Of a stretch of DNA of 50,223 nt, positions 7,896-16,747 are shown piece after piece. Within the stretch, counting starts at the first letter, position 1. Each line of letters begins with the position of its first letter. The stretch comes from Nostoc sp. NMS7 (GTDB lineage Bacteria > Cyanobacteriota > Cyanobacteriia > Cyanobacteriales > Nostocaceae), in NCBI RefSeq assembly GCF_017115085.1, contig NZ_JABXKJ010000008.1, positions 1-50,223 on the forward strand. Direction: 5' to 3'. The position numbers and the translations under genes are program-made. Below the pieces are notes generated by a model. It had not been told where the DNA came from and did not search any database. It saw only the letters and a program-made list of their open reading frames with translations.

Positions 7896-8233
7896 TGGTT
7901 TTGTAGTTGTTTGGGATTTGTTATTTTTGGGGAAAATGTCGGGAAATGTCTCATGTCCCTCACTTCTTTTTTGGAAATAGCAGATGTTAAAGCTAAATTC
8001 AGCCTTGAATTTCCAAAACCCAATGGAGATTAATTCAGAATTTCACGACAAGACACCAGAAATATTTTTCCCAAATTGCGAATAGCCATCAAAAATCCCT
8101 CAACCATCTGGAAGAGGGATTATTTGCATCAATTTCTAGCTTTTTATCAGTGTGATGTTCACAAGCCGTAGTAATATCAAAACGATCCTTTAACGCAATT
8201 TTTATAAACTTACCCACAATCGGAGTCGTATTA
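7896..8233. other. Intergenic, no gene seen
   Basis: About 340 bp. The left end (7896-7955) is a repeat of the region at 6420-6500, including ATGTCGGGAAATG. GGAG upstream of the next ATG gives the beta-helix gene its ribosome-binding site. A minus-strand open frame overlapping the beta-helix gene start looks like a shadow. Confidence 0.5.
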
Positions 8234-9430
8234 ATGGCTACATTTACCGTTACTAATACCAACAATAGTGGTGCAGGTTCACTGCGGCAAGAAATTCTAG
8301 ATGCTAATGCCCTGACAGGAAAAAACATCATCAATTTCAGCGGACTGTTTAATGATGGACTTGCTCATACCATCAGTTTAACTAGCAGTGGTCTGAGTAT
8401 CACAGATAACTTGACCATTCAAGGGACAAATCCGAACTTATTAACTGTTAAGGATGATAGCGCAACACGAGTTTTTGATATTGCTAGTGGTGTAACTGCT
8501 GCAATCAACGGGCTGACTATTACCAATAGCTACAAAGGCACGGGAGGGGGTGGTGCTATCTCCAATGAAGGCGTTTTTACCTTGAACAATAGCATTATCA
8601 CTGGCAATACTGCGGAAGCCCTTGGCGGCGGCATTTTCAACAATGGCACGCTTACGGTGAACTACAGTACTCTTACTAACAATACTGCGGAATCCAGTGA
8701 CTACAATTTTTTTGCCAATAGCGAGGGAGGTGGTGTCCCCCCGATTTACTACGGTGGCGGCGGCATTTACAACAATGGCACGCTTACGGTGAACTACAGT
8801 ACTATTAGTAACAATAAAGCAGGTACTAATCCTGACAACAGTGGCGGTAACCTTTACTTCAGTGGCGGCGGGATTGACAACAGTGGCGGCGGGATTGACG
8901 GTTCATATAGTCTATCTCCTAGACTTGTAGTAAACAACAGCATCATCACTGGTAATACTGCGTTATACGACGGTGGCGGGATTGCGAACGATAGCATTCT
9001 CACACTTAATGATAGCAAGATGATTGGAAATTCGGCGCGAGTCGGCGGCGGGATTTTTAACGCGTCAAACGCGGTAGTGGTTGACGAATTTGACGAAGGA
9101 CAAGGAGTCATTAGTACCATAAGCCATAGCACTATTAGTGGCAATCAGGCACACTTTGGCGGTGGCATCTACAACGATGGTGCCCTCACAGTAGGCAACA
9201 GCACTATCAAGCAGAATAGAGCTTTCGGGATCGAATTCATTACTGGTCAAAAAGAGTCTGGGGAAGGTGGTGGCATTTATAATAACTCTACTAAATATGC
9301 CAGTGCCACACTAGACTACAGCACTGTTGCTTCTAACTTTGACACTCCACAAGAGGATTCAACTAAGTTTATCAAGCTCCATAATCTCGTAGGTAAATTC
9401 ATAAATATTGGCTCATTAGTGAGAGTTTAA
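8234..9430 (+). CDS. Right-handed parallel beta-helix surface protein
   Basis: A 398-residue protein made of repeated short strands with asparagine ladders and Gly-rich turns: ITGNTA, GGGIFNNGTLTVNYSTL, GGGIYNNGTLTVNYSTI, GGGIYNDGALTVGNSTI. This is the pattern of extracellular parallel beta-helix proteins (polymorphic membrane protein/pectate-lyase-like fold). The start TFTVTNTNNSGAGSLRQEI is the usual family opening. There is no classical signal peptide, and cyanobacterial relatives often carry further C-terminal domains. This one ends just after the helix, so it may be short. GGAG lies 8 nt before the ATG. A role at the cell surface is inferred. Confidence 0.7.
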   Translation: MATFTVTNTNNSGAGSLRQEILDANALTGKNIINFSGLFNDGLAHTISLTSSGLSITDNLTIQGTNPNLLTVKDDSATRVFDIASGVTAAINGLTITNSYKGTGGGGAISNEGVFTLNNSIITGNTAEALGGGIFNNGTLTVNYSTLTNNTAESSDYNFFANSEGGGVPPIYYGGGGIYNNGTLTVNYSTISNNKAGTNPDNSGGNLYFSGGGIDNSGGGIDGSYSLSPRLVVNNSIITGNTALYDGGGIANDSILTLNDSKMIGNSARVGGGIFNASNAVVVDEFDEGQGVISTISHSTISGNQAHFGGGIYNDGALTVGNSTIKQNRAFGIEFITGQKESGEGGGIYNNSTKYASATLDYSTVASNFDTPQEDSTKFIKLHNLVGKFINIGSLVRV

Positions 9431-9646
9431 AACCACATTTTTTGTCACTTCCTAATTATCTTTAATCGAAAACTAAAGATAATATAATTATTCACTCCTC
9501 CCATGCGAAATCATCGAAACTCCTGATTTCCGGGTACAAGTATCATTGAAAGAGAAAACCGCATTAAACTTAAAAGTTTTATTGCATAAGGATTTTAGTG
9601 AGGGTTGCAGTAGCTGTGATGAAATGGTCTTGATTTATTTTTCTCG

Positions 9647-9799
9647 GTGGGGAGTGTCAAAAATTCGATTTCAGAAGCACAAGCTTTGACGGGGTTATTT
9701 AGGGAAGTGCTGAAAAGTGCGATCGCTTCTGGGGAATTAAAAGCCCAAGTGATTGGTAAGGGTTGGCGAGTTAAACGCAACGACCTAAAAGCTTATTAA
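9647..9799 (+). CDS. Small excisionase-like helix-turn-helix protein
   Basis: A 50-codon frame from a GTG encodes SISEAQALTGLFREVLKSAI, then ASGELKAQVIGKGWRVKRND and LKAY. This is the pattern of small winged-helix/excisionase-type DNA-binding proteins, with the recognition element around GKGWRVKRNDL. Such proteins often control recombination or plasmid genes. The start is uncertain. It lies alone about 220 bp from the 3' end of the telomere-resolvase-like gene and faces it. It is too short for most gene callers but looks genuine. Confidence 0.5.
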   Translation: MGSVKNSISEAQALTGLFREVLKSAIASGELKAQVIGKGWRVKRNDLKAY

Positions 9800-10023
9800 C
9801 TCTTTAGAAATTTCTCTTTCTATTTCAGTCTCACTTGAGTACGTTGTTAACTCTAAGTAGAGAGGGTAAGTAAAAGAAACTTAAGTGATGATTTAATTCA
9901 ATTAATTCGGGAATTATGATTTTTAGCTTTTCAGTGAGTTCTTCTTGAGTGTCGGCTTCTGTTACCTTTGACGACATCCCCCTACAAACAGCTAACACAG
10001 ACCATCCAACCCGCTAATTGGCT
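9800..10023. other. Intergenic, no gene seen
   Basis: Sequence between two convergent genes. I see no clear terminator hairpin and no further reading frame. Confidence 0.4.
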
Positions 10024-11892
10024 TTAGTTTCTCCCTGCCTTAAAGCCTTCACCACTAAGGAACTCATCGTTTATCAGCAACAGAATTTTATCTGTGTCCT
10101 TGCCCTTGTTGGCATAGCTGGCAGGGTTACTGGGGTCTTTCTTGTTCTCCATGCCGAACTTAGCATTATGGCTGATTATTTCATCCTTGTGCTGCTCAAT
10201 CCAATCGCGCACTAGCAAACCATTACAGCCCGATAACTCCCTGAGTGCTTGGTTGGTAATTGCAAGACGATCTGAGTCTCCAGTCGCCACAGTGTCATTG
10301 TACAGAGCGATCGCTTGATAAGACCTACGAATTTTTTCTAAAGCTGCCAACGGTGCTTTACTTCTCCACACTTCGGCATCGGTCTTGGTTTCCCAGTCAA
10401 TCTCTTCTTTTGGTGCTACTAATTTGGCAGTATTGACAGGTGTTGTTGCTCTATTCTGCAAGGCTTTCTCTACTGCCTCGTCTACCATCTTTTGAATCAT
10501 GTCGTGTAGATTATCTAAATTAACAACGGACTGACTATCTTCGACTATTAAATTATCTGCCTTGACCAGCTTGGTTGCATTTATGATTTTATTCTCCTCT
10601 TCCAATTGGTCATGGCTTTCTTGTAACTTGTTATTTATTTCTTGTAACTGCTTGACTTGTGCCGACAATTCCGCAATTTCCTGTTGTGCCGTCTCTAGTT
10701 CTGTGGCAGCGTCTAAACGGTTGTTATACGACTGAATCAACTCGCTGACTACTGACTGATGGTTAGGTAATTCTAATTGCTCTTGCACGTAGCGAATAGC
10801 TGCTAAATCCGAAGAATTAACCCGAACATTGGCGAGTTTTTCCCTTGGCAGATCACCGGGGAAGGGTACAGGTTTGGTGGTGTAATAATCTGAATAACCA
10901 AGCGTAGTGATAATGTGTTTTAAATCTCTATCGCTGATTTTTTCGCCTGGGGTAACATGACCGAGAAAGGAAGCAGCGAAGTACATTTTTGCCCCGACTG
11001 AACCCCTGCAATCCCGCTCGGTGACTAGACTTGCACAAGCAGCCCGTAATGCTGTACAGTCATTCTGCTCTTGACCGTGACGGAAGTTTAAAAGCGGTTC
11101 TTTAGTGTCCTTGCTTCCAAAATACTTTTGAACTACCCGACGCAATAAATTACCGCGTTTGTCTTCAATAGCCTTATTTTGTGCTGCTACATCACCGGGA
11201 AACTGGCTAGAGACTTCTTTGATTAATTCCTTAAGGCTGGCATCTTTCCGTAAGTAAGCCAAGCACTCAATGATGTATGAAGCAGCGAACAGAGTAGAAA
11301 TTTTAAAAACTGGCTTCTCAGCACGTTTTTTACCTTGTCCTTCAAACCATGCTTGATAAGATTCACCATCTACTTCGGTAAATTTTCCTCTGGCTAGAAT
11401 CTCATGAGGACGGCGGCCAGTAGCAGCTATCAAGCCCACAGCTAACTCGTGAATATCTTCGCTGGCTAGCAGTTTCTCTGTGACTTCTAAATACCTATCT
11501 GGATCAATCTCAACCCCTTTATTGCCATCTTCATCAGCACTGGTTAGGCGATCGCTTACCCTCGTGGTTTCGTTACGTTCTTCCCACTGCTTCTCATTCA
11601 GCCCACAGAGTAATAAGACATAGTGCTTTAGCTGGTTCCCGGTAACATTGCCCTCAGCATCATGTTTAGGTACTAGTTCAGCGTTTTTACCTTGTTCTAA
11701 TGGCAGCGACTTAAATTTCTTATAGAAGCCGGCCCGACTCAACACAGTGCCTAAACTATCGACACTGTAGCTGGTATTGTCCTTTATCCACTGGTTGAAC
11801 TGCTCACAGCATGGCTTGATTTCTTCGAGGCTTTGCAAATCCTTGGTGGCTTGAAATAGTTGCTCGACCCGATCCTGAACTACCTTTGACAT
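10024..11892 (-). CDS. Telomere-resolvase (protelomerase)-like protein
   Basis: About 622 residues. Telomere resolvases are tyrosine-recombinase relatives that cut replicated palindromic telomeres and reseal hairpin ends. Supporting motifs, numbered from an upstream ATG at 11916, are AATGRRPHEIL (R168/R169), WFEGQGKKRAEKP (K196/K197), CTALRAACASL (R291), YFAASFLGH (H320) and LGYSDYYTTK (candidate Y341-Y345). The order R-K-R-H-Y and the TGRRP.E and GQ.K.R phrases fit the family. A coiled coil (about 405-445) and an extra C-terminal region follow. The ATG at 11892 is preferred because GGGAGGAG lies 4 nt before it. The H-Y spacing is longer than in characterised enzymes, so activity is uncertain. 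Confidence 0.6.
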   Translation of the reverse strand: MSKVVQDRVEQLFQATKDLQSLEEIKPCCEQFNQWIKDNTSYSVDSLGTVLSRAGFYKKFKSLPLEQGKNAELVPKHDAEGNVTGNQLKHYVLLLCGLNEKQWEERNETTRVSDRLTSADEDGNKGVEIDPDRYLEVTEKLLASEDIHELAVGLIAATGRRPHEILARGKFTEVDGESYQAWFEGQGKKRAEKPVFKISTLFAASYIIECLAYLRKDASLKELIKEVSSQFPGDVAAQNKAIEDKRGNLLRRVVQKYFGSKDTKEPLLNFRHGQEQNDCTALRAACASLVTERDCRGSVGAKMYFAASFLGHVTPGEKISDRDLKHIITTLGYSDYYTTKPVPFPGDLPREKLANVRVNSSDLAAIRYVQEQLELPNHQSVVSELIQSYNNRLDAATELETAQQEIAELSAQVKQLQEINNKLQESHDQLEEENKIINATKLVKADNLIVEDSQSVVNLDNLHDMIQKMVDEAVEKALQNRATTPVNTAKLVAPKEEIDWETKTDAEVWRSKAPLAALEKIRRSYQAIALYNDTVATGDSDRLAITNQALRELSGCNGLLVRDWIEQHKDEIISHNAKFGMENKKDPSNPASYANKGKDTDKILLLINDEFLSGEGFKAGRN

Positions 11893-11913
11893 TTCACTCC
11901 TCCCTTGTATTTC

Positions 11914-11971
11914 CAAGTTGTTATAACTATAACTAACTTGTTATTTAACGTCAAGATAGTTATATAACTTG
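11914..11971. promoter_or_regulatory. Inverted repeat upstream of the resolvase-like gene
   Basis: Arms 11914-11930 (CAAGTTGTTATAACTAT) and 11956-11971 (ATAGTTATATAACTTG) are complementary apart from one extra base. A 25-bp spacer between them contains another AACTTGTTA. It sits just before the start of the telomere-resolvase-like gene. It could be an autoregulatory operator or a diverged recognition palindrome for the enzyme. The symmetry is seen; the function is inferred. Confidence 0.5.
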
Positions 11972-12050
11972 TTTAATATATGTCGATTCCTGAAGTTTTT
12001 CTTAACAGGTAGATAAAACCAATAGAAAAGCGGGCTACAAAGTGAGCATC

Positions 12051-12850
12051 TTAAAAATAATTTAGATGTCTGTAAACTTCTAATTTCACTTCCAAATTTT
12101 CAGTGATCCCTTGGAACAGTTCCAAGGCTGCTCCTAAGTCCTCTGCAATTTCCAAAGCTAAAACATCCGGTGCAGGTAAATTATCAGAATCCTCTAAACT
12201 CTCATCCCTTAGCCAGAAAATATCTAAACTAACCTTATCCCGTTGTGTTAATTCCTCATAGGTAAATGCTCTAAATCGCTCATTTTCCTGACGTTCATGA
12301 CGATTGTCAGCATTAAATGACTGAATAAAGTCTTGCAGATTTTCGTAACGCAGGGTGTTAGTTTTTAGCGTGAAATGTTGGTTAGTCCTGAAATCGTAAA
12401 TCCAAAGCTTCTCTGTCCAATGCGTAGCGCTAGCGGGTTTGCGGTCAAAAAATAAAACGTTAGCTTTTACTCCTTGGGCGTAAAATATGCCTGTTGGTAA
12501 TCTCAGCAGAGTGTGAACATCACATTCATGCAGTAACTTTTTGCGAATGGTTTCCCCTGCACCGCCTTCAAAAAGGACATTATCAGGGACAACAACCGCA
12601 GCTTTTCCGTTAATTTGTAGCAGAGTTTTAACGTGCTGGAGAAAATTTAGCTGTTTGTTAGAAGTGGTTGCCCAAAAATCATCCCGGCGATAAACGACTT
12701 TTTCTTTATCTGCTTTCCCGTCATCTTTGAAAACAGTGATGCTGCTTTTTTTACCAAAGGGCGGATTAGTCAATATTAATTCAAAGCGATCGCCTGAATC
12801 TGCCATCAAGCTATCTTTGGCTTCAACCGGACTATCATCACCCGCAATCC
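12051..12850 (-). pseudogene. hsdM: Truncated type I DNA methyltransferase (HsdM)
   Basis: The frame retains the C-terminal half of an N6-adenine methyltransferase: LILTNPPFGKKSS (catalytic NPPF), VVVPDNVLFEGGAG, LLRLPTGIFYAQGVKANVLFF. The first ATG at 12809 gives 252 residues, about half the usual HsdM length. The same frame continues upstream through HGIAGDDSPVEAKDSL, normal HsdM sequence, and then runs into the hsdS reading frame. The S-adenosylmethionine-binding motif upstream of NPPF and the N-terminal domain are missing. A deletion has joined hsdS to mid-hsdM, so methylation is not expected. Confidence 0.75.
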
Positions 12851-13668
12851 CGTGTTGGTAATTCAGGAGTCTCTGGTGCGACGGGTTCTTTATATTTCAG
12901 TTTCCAACTATCATCCTTGGGAGTTTTACCCTGTGCTTGCATTTTCGCCAATTGTTCAGCTTCCCACTTCTCCCGGCGCTGCTTGAGGATGCGTTCAAGT
13001 AACACTGATGCGGGTTCTAATTCCCCTTGATATGCTGTGCGCCAATATGCGGTTAAATTTCCTTCAACTGCGGCTTTTAGCACCGCCTGACGGTAGCGTT
13101 TTAACTTTGCTTTTACCTTTTTGAGTAACTCTACCCCTGCATCAAGTTGGGTGAATAGTTCCTCAATTTTGGCAACGATGCGATATTGTTCGGGGAGTGG
13201 GGGAAGGGGGATATTTTGAGCAAAAACATCAGAATCTCTAACTGCTGGATAACTGGTTCCCCTTTGTAGTTGATTAAGTGGTTCCAGAAAATTATCATTT
13301 TGTGTAATTAAAAAAATAAAATTTTGAGAAATTTCTTTAGAGGGTCTTATAACACAAAATCCTGTAGAGGCTATCTGATTATGATAAATATTAGGAACGA
13401 CAGCAATATTTTTAAGGTACGTCCTTACAGTAGAAAATAAAATATCTCCTGCCTTAACAATCTGTCTAGCCCGTGACGGTGCATTTTCTCCTAGATAAGT
13501 TTTAGGCTGTGTGATTTTTTGCACAGAATTATCAATAGATGCAATGTCTAGGTAAACAAATTCTTGTTCAGGATTTATTGATGGATTAATATTCTCTATT
13601 TTTTCTACAACATCTTCCAGCTTCGCCCACACCCAACCTTTTGGTAACTCATACAAATCCTCACCCAT
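12838..13668 (-). pseudogene. hsdS: Truncated type I specificity subunit (HsdS)
   Basis: A 276-residue half of a specificity subunit. It has one target-recognition domain starting at LPKGWVWAKLEDV, followed by the conserved helical spacer (LPPLPEQYRIVAKIEELFTQ, LKRYRQAVLKAAVEG). Intact HsdS proteins carry two such halves. Here the sequence stops at PETPELPTRDCG, just where the second half would be expected to open (usually LPELPEGW). It overlaps the hsdR 3' fragment by 1 nt (TAATG). Together with hsdM' it marks the scar of a deletion. A single half could in principle dimerise, but its methyltransferase partner is broken. Confidence 0.7.
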
Positions 13669-15675
13669 TACGCAGCTAAAACCTCATTCAACTCATCCAA
13701 AATACCTATCAAATCATTCCCAAATAACTGATTACCCTGAAACGCTTCTTGAGGCATTTCTTGTAAATCCTCCGCCTCAATTCTTACACTGGTAATAATA
13801 TACTCCTTAATCTTCTCCAACCACATCACCTGCTGAGAACTAAACCCCTTACCCCCTACCCACTGCTGAAACTTCTCCTCAACCGATACCGAGTAAGGTT
13901 CTAAAACCTCCGTTTCCCCCATCGCAAAGCGTACCAGAGAAATGATATCAGTCAACAACTTTTGTACCCCCGCACCTCGCACCTTATCCGTTTCTAGTTG
14001 GGCGTAAGCATCCCATAACCTCTCAGGGGTCAAATTTCGGGGGGGACGTGACAGCGCATTTCCTAACTGCTTAATCTGCTCATAAGTAAACTGTCGCTGG
14101 AGGTTTAATATCCGTCCCAGTGGAAATTATATCTACAGTCACAGCAATGCGGGGGTTAAAAGAATTGCGGAAACTGGCAATTAAATGTTCTGTTTTCTCC
14201 CCCGTGGTGCGGTAGGTAATCTTTTTACAAAACTCATTTCCCTTACCAAATTCTTCCCGCACAATTCGCACAATATCTTCGGCGTGAGAATCATCTTTAG
14301 CAAAAATCAAAGTTTTCGGAACTTCCGTTCTATCTGGGAATATCTCGGTAAATAATCGCTGTTTAAAAGTCCGAATCACCGTGCGGATTTGGTCAATTGC
14401 TACAACAGAACGGTCTAATTGCCTCCCGGCATAGCTTAATTCTTCATCCAACTGCTGCCAACGCACAGCACGGGTTTGACGATTTCGCGTATCAACATAA
14501 AACCCAGATTGAACAGTGCTACCCTGTTCGGTAATTTGAGTGCGGATGCGATAAACCTCATACCCCACATTTACCCCATCAGCTACCGCCCGTTCGTGGG
14601 GATATTCCATCACCAAGTTTTGATTAAAAAAACCAAAGGTTTGCAGAGATGGTGTAGCAGTCAAGCCAATAATAAAAGCATCAAAATATTCTAATACTTG
14701 CCGCCACACATTGTAAACTGAACGGTGACATTCATCGGTAATGATAAAATCAAAAGTTTCAATGGGAATTTTGGAATTGTAAACTACATCCTTGGGCTGT
14801 TGGTTTTCCTGTTCTGCATCAAACTGGGATGCTTCCTCATTTTCTGCTTCAAATTCAGCTTCTCCCCGCAACATCGAATAAAGCCGTTGAATTGTGGTCA
14901 TACAAACTTTATTCACTGGGTCGATGGTGTTGGAAGTCAATAACTGCACATTATAGAGTTCTGTGAATTTGCGCCCATCATCAGGAGTGACATACTGCTG
15001 AAATTCTTTTTGGGTTTGTTCTCCTAAATTCTTCCTATCTACCAAAAACAAAACCCGTTTCGCCCCAGCTATTTTAATCAACCAGTAAATAAAACTAACG
15101 GCAGTATATGTTTTACCAACACCTGTCGCCATCTGTATCAAGGCTTTGGGACGATTTTGTTTTAGGGAATTAAATAAACCAGCAATGGCTTCTTTTTGAC
15201 ATTCTCGTAAATCTTCAGTGTCAATTTCCGTTAACAGTTGCAAACGTCTTCTGAGGGTGTCAGATTGTCCTAACCATTCCTGTAATGTTTCTGGTTTGTG
15301 GAAACTAAACACCTTTCGAGAGCAAAAATCAGGGTCACGGTTATCTGTAAAATAGGTTTCTACGCCCGTGGTTTCGTAGAGGAAGGGTAAAGGTTTGCGG
15401 TGACAGTTTAATGTCGGGGGGAGCCGGAATGAATATTTATCAGATTGAGTTTCAACTCCACTGAGGGGCATACCTACTTTTTTAGCTTCAATTACACCCG
15501 CAGCTTTGCGGTTAATCATGAGTAGGTAATCAGCAAAACCAGACTTGAGGGAATATTCCCGCACAGCAATCCCCAAAGAAGCACTTAGATTAATTTGTTT
15601 GTAGTCTTGAATAATCCAACCTGCATCGGTTAGCAATTCGTCAATTTTGAGTCTGGCTTGTTCCTCTGGGGTCAT
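13668..15675 (-). pseudogene. hsdR: Type I restriction subunit (HsdR) with internal deletion
   Basis: Two frames of one gene. The 5' part (15675-14080, 531 codons) has the nuclease motif (D49, E63-A-K65), Walker A ATGVGKT (183-189), DECH (314-317) and TATP, and reads normally to VTVDIISTGTDIKP before shifting frame and stopping. The 3' part resumes at about 14096 in another frame as LQRQFTYEQIKQLGNALSRP and runs through PERLWDAYAQLE to 13668, the usual HsdR C-terminal domain. The middle, including the end of the second helicase domain, is missing. The junction lies at the shared CCTCCAG. The enzyme should be dead. Confidence 0.8.
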
Positions 15676-15834
15676 GAAGTATTTAGTATACGGGTATTTA
15701 AATTGTCATGTATTTTGAATAAAAAATGCAAGTGACATTAAATACAGTATAGTTACAGAATTGCTGTGCTTGTAAAAAAGAGGAATAAGATCAGCGATCG
15801 CTAATTGGGTACTGATGCAACCAGCACCCCTTAT

Positions 15835-15960
15835 TGCTCAAGTTTCCTCTCTACGAGATACGCTACTCGCGTTCGCTTGTAAATAGACATAGCTTTTCCT
15901 CTATCATCAGTTTATTGCTATCAAAATTGATATCAAACGGCTGACTTTACCATCCGGTGA
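15835..15960 (+). pseudogene. Deletion relic of the 27.0-kb plasmid gene
   Basis: The upstream region of the gene at 27030-27530 reappears here in opposite orientation: GCTCAAGTTTCCTCTCTACG, then ATCAGTTTATTGCTATCAAA, TTGATATCAAACGGCTGAC. The remainder is only TTTACCATCCGGTGAAATAA. In the intact gene ATGGCTGAC is the start (MAD) and TACCATCCGGTGAAATAA is the end (YHPVK-stop). Almost the whole coding sequence has been removed, leaving the first and last codons joined, and ATG has become ACG. Confidence 0.7.
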
Positions 15961-16370
15961 AATAATTTCAACTGTCTCCGCAATAGGGTTTAATTAAGTC
16001 CCGCTAGTAATTAGCGATCGCTAATCAGGAGATGGTTCTTTCTTACTAGATGGACTAAAGCATGAGTAAACTCATGCAACTTAACCGAAAATTATATTCC
16101 CGGATCTGGAATAGGGTAGGTATAATCAGCCAAAACAAAGGTCTATCATCAACTAGCACCTCTTTTGACAATTGCGCTTAAATCAGGAGTAATGCGGTAT
16201 TGAATGAGCAGAAGTCTAATCATGTCTGCCAATGCTGAAGCTGGTATCAGATGAAAAAGCTGAAATTTTGAGCATGAAGCCGATTTAGAACAAATGTACT
16301 AGCAGGAAGTAGCTTTACGGTAATTTTTGGGTAATTGCTGTCATTTTTAGTTCAAGCGCATAGAATGTTA

Positions 16371-16387
16371 TTAACCTTAAGGGTTAA
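16371..16387. promoter_or_regulatory. Operator-like palindrome before toxin-antitoxin genes
   Basis: TTAACC-TTAAG-GGTTAA, centred about 33 bp before the toxin ATG. HigA-type antitoxins repress their own operon through such palindromes, so this is a good candidate operator. The inference rests on position and symmetry. Confidence 0.5.
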
Positions 16388-16411
16388 CAATATTAGTAGA
16401 AGTTTGCTACA

Positions 16412-16747
16412 ATGGATATTGTATTTAATAATCGTAAATTTGAAAAAGAGTGCAATAACCAAAGGCTTCTAGAGAAAAATCATGGTGCAGATAGAGCAAA
16501 ACGCATCCGAAGACGACTAGATAATTTACGTGATGCCAACGTACTTGAAGATATGCGAAATCTTCCAGGAAGATGTCACGAATTGCTTCAAGACCGCGCA
16601 GGTCAGTTATCACTAGATTTGGATCATCCATATCGGCTAATATTTGAGCCAGCAGATGAACCAATTCCTACCAAACCAGATGGTGGCATCGACTGGAATA
16701 AAGTAACTGCCGTTAGAATACTGGGCGTGGACAATACTCATGAGTAA
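16412..16747 (+). CDS. HigB/RelE-type toxin
   Basis: A 111-residue protein of the RelE/ParE/HigB superfamily, most like HigB-type mRNA-cleaving toxins. Supporting pattern: a short N-terminal strand (MDIVFNNRKFEKEC), a basic helix (GADRAKRIRRRLDNLRDANVLEDM), LPGRCHELLQDRAGQLSLDL, and HPYRLIFEP with the core Arg of the toxin sheet. It overlaps the antitoxin gene by 8 bp, so the two are translated together. Toxin first, antitoxin second is the HigBA order. It would slow translation when the antitoxin is lost, which helps keep the plasmid. Confidence 0.75.
   Translation: MDIVFNNRKFEKECNNQRLLEKNHGADRAKRIRRRLDNLRDANVLEDMRNLPGRCHELLQDRAGQLSLDLDHPYRLIFEPADEPIPTKPDGGIDWNKVTAVRILGVDNTHE

Larger units (their letters stand above)
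15676..16411. other. Intergenic with gene relic and HIP1 sites
   Basis: About 735 bp with no intact gene. Several GCGATCGC sites are present (for example 15795 and 16014). Positions 15835-15960 are a shrunken inverted relative of 27530-27655 (see separate entry). The promoter and operator of the toxin-antitoxin pair lie at the right end. Confidence 0.5.

Noticed and set aside
9595..9780. Minus-strand open frame of 61 codons
   Set aside because: It lies antisense to the excisionase-like small gene and has no protein-like features.
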